From: Euperipatoides rowelli
Taxonomy: Eukaryota > Onychophora > Udeonychophora > Euonychophora > Peripatopsidae
DNA: 10,571 nt
Strand: one strand, 5' to 3'
Assembly (NCBI GenBank): GCA_003024985.2
Contig: PXIH01S0000131.1
Of this stretch, positions 7,065 through 10,571 are shown piece by piece (position 1 is the stretch's first letter; the number at the start of each line of letters is the position of its first letter). The position numbers and the translations under genes were made by a program. The notes beneath the pieces are model-generated. The model saw nothing but the letters and a program-made list of their open reading frames with translations. It did not search any database and was not told the DNA's origin.

Positions 7065-7117
7065 TGTTCGCAAATTGTTTACTTTCTTAAAAGACATTTG
7101 CTATTATTTTGATAGTA
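7065..7117 (-). repeat. dispersed repeat, copy 2 (inverted partner at 6041-6108)
   Basis: The plus strand ATTGTTTACTTTCTTAAAAG followed by ACATTTGCTATTAT (7074-7107) is the reverse complement of the core in copy 1, with a small indel and a few mismatches. The flanking GATAGTAAAC (7111-7120) continues the match after a gap of about four bases. Confidence 0.6.
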
Positions 7118-7305
7118 AACAAGATTGTAAACAATGGGAGAAACAATTGACTTCCTTTACCATGTGATTCAATGCTAATTTATTCATTCTTGTTTTATTA
7201 TTTATTTGCATACAAACACATTCTTTAGTATAGAAGAATGTCACATGTATACAATAATTGTCTATTGACATGGAATGACTTTCTTAATTTCCAATGAATA
7301 GGCTA

Positions 7306-7335
7306 TACATATAAAATCCATACATATAAAATCCA
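7306..7335. repeat. two tandem copies of a 15-bp unit
   Basis: TACATATAAAATCCA occurs twice in succession without a mismatch. Confidence 0.85.
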
Positions 7336-7403
7336 TAAGTACGTTCATATGTGGCAGAAACCATTATTGCTAGTGCCATCTATTGATTGAAATTGTAACT
7401 AAA

Positions 7404-7605
7404 ATTCAATAATTCAAGCTAATATTAGTAGGTTTTAACTTTTAAATTTTTTTTTTCATTTTTAAACCAATGGAGGAAGAAGAACAGGGGGCAAAATAAG
7501 ATTTTTTTCTCCTAAAATTCAAGACCATAACTCAAGCAAATATTAGTATTGGGTTTTAATTTTTCCATTTTTAAACCAATGGGGGGATGGGGCAAAAATG
7601 GGTGG
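7404..7605. repeat. diverged tandem duplication, about 110-118 bp period
   Basis: Copy 1 contains ATTCAAGCTAATATTAGTA (7412-7430), GGTTTTAACTTTTAAA and TTTTTAAACCAATGGAGG (about 7459-7476). Copy 2 contains ACTCAAGCAAATATTAGTAT (7530-7549), GGGTTTTAATTTTT and TTTTTAAACCAATGGGGG (7568-7585). The order and spacing are kept; offsets of 109-118 indicate small indels. Confidence 0.75.
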
Positions 7606-7639
7606 AGGGGGAAAATATTAATTGCTGTCATTAAAATCC

Positions 7640-7900
7640 TAGGGCGTTGTTCTCAGCCAGGTTATCTAGTAATTTATTTTTTTATATTTGTGGACTAGTG
7701 GAAGTCAACTAGTCTGGGAGTATAACCGCCCTTTGTATTAATGAGTATGGCAACTGTGTTATGGGGTTTTTACTTTGTATTTGTTATTTTAATCAGCAGG
7801 CCGCTGATTCCGTATATCTACTATTATTTAACAGCCTTGGAATAAACTGTTTAATTTACAGTTTAGCAGAGCTCCAGTCTTTCTTTTATTTTATTATTTT
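7640..7900 (+). mobile_element. possible solo-LTR remnant
   Basis: The segment is less AT-biased and has an LTR-like order: TTGTTCTCAGCCAGGTTATC, a TTTATATTTG promoter-like spot, AATAAA (7841-7846), then GCAGAGCTCCAGTCTTTC and a T-rich tract. I could not define TGT/ACA ends or a target duplication, and the internal retroviral-type genes are absent. It could equally be another interspersed repeat. Confidence 0.2.
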
Positions 7901-8253
7901 TTCAGTGACAGAGTTTCAGGGTTGCACTTTTTGATTTTATAAATCAACATAGCATTTATTTATATAGCATACAATTATTATTTTTAAAAATCCCTTTCCC
8001 TTTTTTTTATATACAATTAATAATTTTAAAATATTCCGAATTTATAATCTTTACAATTTGTTTATTTAAAAAAATAATCAATTAAATAAAAAAAAATAGA
8101 CATACAAAAAAAAAAAAAAAACTTCCTAACATTAACACTGTAGACATAACTCTAACCCCCCACACTGATTCACTATTAAAGTTCTATTCTAAAGAGTTTA
8201 TATTAAATCTTGATTTTTGATAATAGAAATTTCAAAAAAAAAAAAAAAAATAA
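7901..8253. other. very AT-rich stretch with A/T runs; no gene
   Basis: Long A runs occur at about 8107-8120 and 8234-8250. No exon, repeat end or RNA gene is visible. Confidence 0.5.
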
Positions 8254-8460
8254 CCCAGCAAGAGATAAAGCTGGATTACACCACTTGTAGGCATCAGGGT
8301 GCATTGATGAGATGAAGAGGTTGGTGGATGGCAGAGACAATGGTGTACATCTGGCATAAGTGAGCCCACCAGAATGAGAGCTGACCAGTAAGAGAAATAA
8401 TGGTATTTGTAATCAGGATAATAGTCCCATGGAACAAAATAGATGAGGCACATCATAGAT
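8254..8460. other. GC-richer block, unassigned
   Basis: The bases between the A run at 8234-8250 and the AT-rich sequence after 8460 are less AT-biased than their surroundings. The minus strand is open for about 74 codons, running into a poly-Phe stretch coded by the A run, but the peptide (YFVPWDYYPDYKYHYFSYW, then SALILVGSLMPDV) matches no family I know, and the other two minus frames are also largely open. It may be a diverged exon, pseudogene or transposon piece. Confidence 0.2.
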
Positions 8461-8960
8461 TTTTCACAAATGGAACATTAAAGCTGGATCTAAAAACGGG
8501 TAGAAACAGGCTATGAATTCCATACTCAATTTTTCTTTTAAACTGTAATATTGGTGATTATGAACAACAAAATTGGCTGATACATTTTAACTTGAAATAA
8601 TGAAATAAGAAGCAAGAGAATCATTATTTCGATGAAAAACTCAACCACCACAGTACAATAACTTCTTGTATTTTTCCATACTTTTGCAGACATAATTAAA
8701 TACAACAATCTTGTTTAAGGAAAAGGATCCTAGGTCTTCTTTTTAAGATATTTTATAGTAAAATTAAATATTTTGTGCAAGTGCCAACCTTTTCATTGTA
8801 ATATATTTTTCCTCTCTTAGAAAAATCAATTCTGCGCTAATAGATTGACCCGACTTAGTTCGATCTATTTGCAGTTTGATCAATAATGAAAGACAAGGAA
8901 ACGACTAGTTTTTTTTTGTGAGCGGCATTCAACATAGGAGCTTTGTTACTTGCGTAATTC
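8461..8960. other. AT-rich stretch, no gene seen
   Basis: I found nothing that can be supported. Short words such as TAGATTGACCCGACTTAGTTC (about 8840-8860) are GC-richer but isolated. Confidence 0.5.
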
Positions 8961-9175
8961 TTTCAATTAGAAACTGCATTTAGTATTGGTGTTTCAGATA
9001 ATTTGTCATGGGGAAAAATTATTTTCTTTTGACTTTACATTCAAGAAGTTGCATTTACCATTGGTGTTTAAGATGATGTCATGGGAAAAATAATTTTCCT
9101 TGGACTTTATTTTCCAATTAGAAAGTGCACTAAGAGTTGGTCGTTTCAGATGATTTTCCCCATGAAAAATTGTCA
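8961..9175. repeat. three tandem copies of a diverged unit of about 72-78 bp
   Basis: Copy 1 (8961-9038) has TTTCAATTAGAAACTGCATT, ATTGGTGTTTCAGAT, GTCATGGGGAAAAATTATTT and TGACTTTAC. Copy 2 (9039-9110) has ATTCAAGAAGTTGCATT, CATTGGTGTTTAAGATG, GTCATGGGAAAAATAATTTT and TGGACTTTAT. Copy 3 (9111-9175) has TTTCCAATTAGAAAGTGCAC, GTTGGTCGTTTCAGATG and CCCCATGAAAAATTG, and decays afterwards. The minus-strand open frame across this area (9006-9290) is a by-product of the repeat. Confidence 0.85.
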
Positions 9176-9962
9176 AATGATGAACCATTAAGACTGGTGG
9201 ATGGAATAAAATTATTTGAAAGTCACTTTGAGATGGGAGAAGTGATTTTTTTTTTATCTTTTTTTTTTTCTTTAAATATTTAAATAACACAATTTAATGT
9301 CTTGTACAATTACAATGTTGAAATAAAAAATTGTCCAAACAATCGATTACGGTACAATATTTATTTAATTTTAAAGATGAAGTACAACAATTTTTTAACA
9401 TAAAAATCCTAAGTTTAAAGTACACAGCATTTTTTATAAAGAAATTACTTAGGCTACTTGGTTTTTGCAATATCATCTGCGTATTCTTTAATAGACTGAA
9501 AAGAATAAAACTCGACTAATAAAATAATCACTCTCTCTTTCAGCAGGTTGGAATAACACAGAAGATTGGAGAATTTAAAAATTGCCTGATGTGTATTATT
9601 CCTTCAAAATCTTCATCACTAGAGAAAAAAATAATCACTCATTTTTTTAACAATTTTGATGATCTTTTAGCTCTGTATTATTGTTTTCTTGGTAATTAAG
9701 TTTGACTGATGATTTATAAACAATAATGGCTAGGCCTACTCTATTTGAGTAAACAACAGTTATTTAATAGTTTGTTAGTTATAAAAGTTGTAAAAAATGA
9801 TTTTTTTAAATTAATGCAAAAATTTTTAATTTGTTCTTTTCAATGTACATGTATGACATTATTATCTAGAAATTATTTTTTTCATAAAACAGAAAATAAT
9901 AATAAACTTCTTTAAAGGAAATAATTAATGTAAACATTAAATACAATTTATTTAAGTAAATA
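9176..9962. other. AT-rich stretch, no gene supported
   Basis: A 13-bp direct repeat AAAATAATCACTC (9521-9533 and 9628-9640) encloses an imperfect inverted pair, GGAATAACACA (9550-9560) and TGTGTATTATTCC (9590-9602), so a tiny inserted element is possible. CTCTCTCTTTCAG ending at 9543 resembles a splice acceptor and is followed by about 50 open codons, but the peptide is unknown and AT-driven. Confidence 0.35.
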
Positions 9963-10005
9963 GTGAACTACACTATCCAACAAGAGGTTGGATAGTGTAG
10001 TTCAC
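9963..10005. repeat. perfect 19-bp inverted repeat with 5-base loop
   Basis: The left arm GTGAACTACACTATCCAAC (9963-9981) is exactly complementary to the right arm 9987-10005, with loop AAGAG. Flanking bases do not extend the stem. A transcript or single strand would form a stable hairpin. There is no T-run to suggest a terminator. Confidence 0.95.
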
Positions 10006-10050
10006 ATTGCAAGATGAAATAATATGGGCTGCACTATAGTCTTAGCCTAC

Positions 10051-10266
10051 TTGATATTTACTCTATCCTCCACCTTTTTTAATATTTATCTAGCAGATGT
10101 AGAAAATGGACTTTCATCCGTTGTGGCGTCATATGCTGATGATGAGAGTGATCAATGATACACAAGTTGAACTATCAAAACAGACATGGATTGCCAGTTA
10201 GATGGTTTTCAGAAAATAAACTAATCAATAAATAAATCTCAAAAAACCTTTCTGAGATTTGGTACA
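10051..10266 (+). pseudogene. second LINE reverse-transcriptase fragment with intact YADD box
   Basis: One frame gives STFFNIYLADVENGLSSVV (10069-10125) then SYADD (10129-10143), the RT palm sequence with both catalytic Asp kept. TGA at 10156-10158 breaks the frame. Another frame gives RWFSENKLIN (10200-10229), and the first frame resumes with KTFLRFGT (10243-10266). This is the FNIYINDL / YADD / WFSENKL / KTxFLRFG order of Jockey/I/CR1-type LINE RTs. At least two frameshifts and a nonsense codon make it dead. It is a separate copy from the LINE at 1495-2524 because it keeps the part that one has lost. Similarity ends before the hAT-like end at 10303. Confidence 0.75.
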
Positions 10267-10302
10267 ATAATTAGCCTACTGACAAATTTTATAGCTTGCA
10301 GT

Positions 10303-10571
10303 CAGGGTCGGATCATAGAATAGACTTGGGCCCGGGATTTTGAGGGCCCGGAATTTTTTGAAATTTTAATTTTTTTATTTATTTTCAAAACGGCCAAGGC
10401 CAATTAAGAAATCGTTAATTTTATTTAAATGAAACCAAAATTAAAATATACATTGCAAATATAATTAAATATTCAATCACAAAAATGGACTGGGATGCTT
10501 GAATAGAATTTCTTTACTTTTTCCAATGTTAGGAACTTTTAGGCATATAGCGTAATAAATAATTCTGAAAT
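10303..10571 (+). mobile_element. hAT-like transposon end, continuing past the window
   Basis: The segment starts CAGGGTCGGATCATAGAATA and continues GACTTGGGCCCGGGATTTTG and AGGGCCCGGAATTTTTTG. CAGGG-type starts followed by GGGCCC palindromes resemble hAT-superfamily ends. The start coincides with the loss of RT similarity, so insertion into the LINE relic is likely. The rest to the window edge is AT-rich with no transposase visible. The right end and target duplication lie outside. Confidence 0.5.

Noticed and set aside
9006-9290. 94-codon open frame on the minus strand
   Set aside because: It is made of the tandem 75-bp units (repeated FLNVKSKENNF-type residues) plus a poly-Lys start from a T run.
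9331-9519. 62-codon plus-strand and 60-codon minus-strand frames over the same bases
   Set aside because: Both strands are open with biased Phe/Lys/Ile/Asn content and no family match; treated as chance.

Overview
The window looks like non-coding nuclear DNA from an animal, most likely an arthropod and perhaps a hemipteran insect. The evidence is strong AT bias, many A/T homopolymer runs, no dense ORFs, canonical eukaryotic splice signals and several layers of decayed transposable elements. The taxon is an inference from style and repeat type. There is one ambiguous base (N, about 4246). No bacterial, phage, tRNA, rRNA or CRISPR features are visible.

The one host gene piece I can support is an internal exon on the minus strand at 4853-4965. 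It has clean splice sites and encodes part of the N-terminal helical domain of TAP42/IGBP1 (alpha4), the regulatory partner of PP2A-type phosphatases. The rest of that gene was not found, so most of the window is probably its introns or flanks. If so, 5' exons lie at higher coordinates and 3' exons at lower ones.

Layout: 1-430 holds hAT-type transposon debris (a GTAACT-rich subterminal block and a hAT-like terminal sequence). 738-860 holds copies of a CCATACACACAACGATTTA repeat. 1078-1188 is a weak inverted repeat. 1495-2524 is the 3' end of a decayed CR1/Jockey-type LINE with frameshifts, a tripled 35-bp segment, a poly(A) signal and a (TAA)n tail. 2653-2727 is a small fold-back copy of the CCATACACACAA repeat. 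3235-3429 is an almost perfect fold-back element (93-bp arms, 9-base loop) with a hammerhead-ribozyme-like core at its centre. 4853-4965 is the TAP42 exon. 5160-5400 is a GC-richer unassigned block. 5421-5675 is a 28-31 bp minisatellite whose units each carry TTTATAAATA. 6041-6108 and 7065-7117 are inverted copies of one repeat. 6200-6640 is a GC-rich repeat block. 7404-7605 is a tandem duplication. 7640-7900 is possibly a solo-LTR remnant. 8254-8460 is another GC-richer unassigned block. 8961-9175 has three copies of a unit of about 75 bp. 9963-10005 is a perfect 19-bp hairpin. 10051-10266 is a second LINE reverse-transcriptase fragment with an intact YADD box, followed at 10303 by a hAT-like end that runs off the window.

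The parts do not form one pathway. The picture is a host-gene intron or flank filled by successive insertions. The most interesting objects are the fold-back element with its ribozyme-like core, the frame-breaking tripling inside the LINE, and the TATA-bearing minisatellite.
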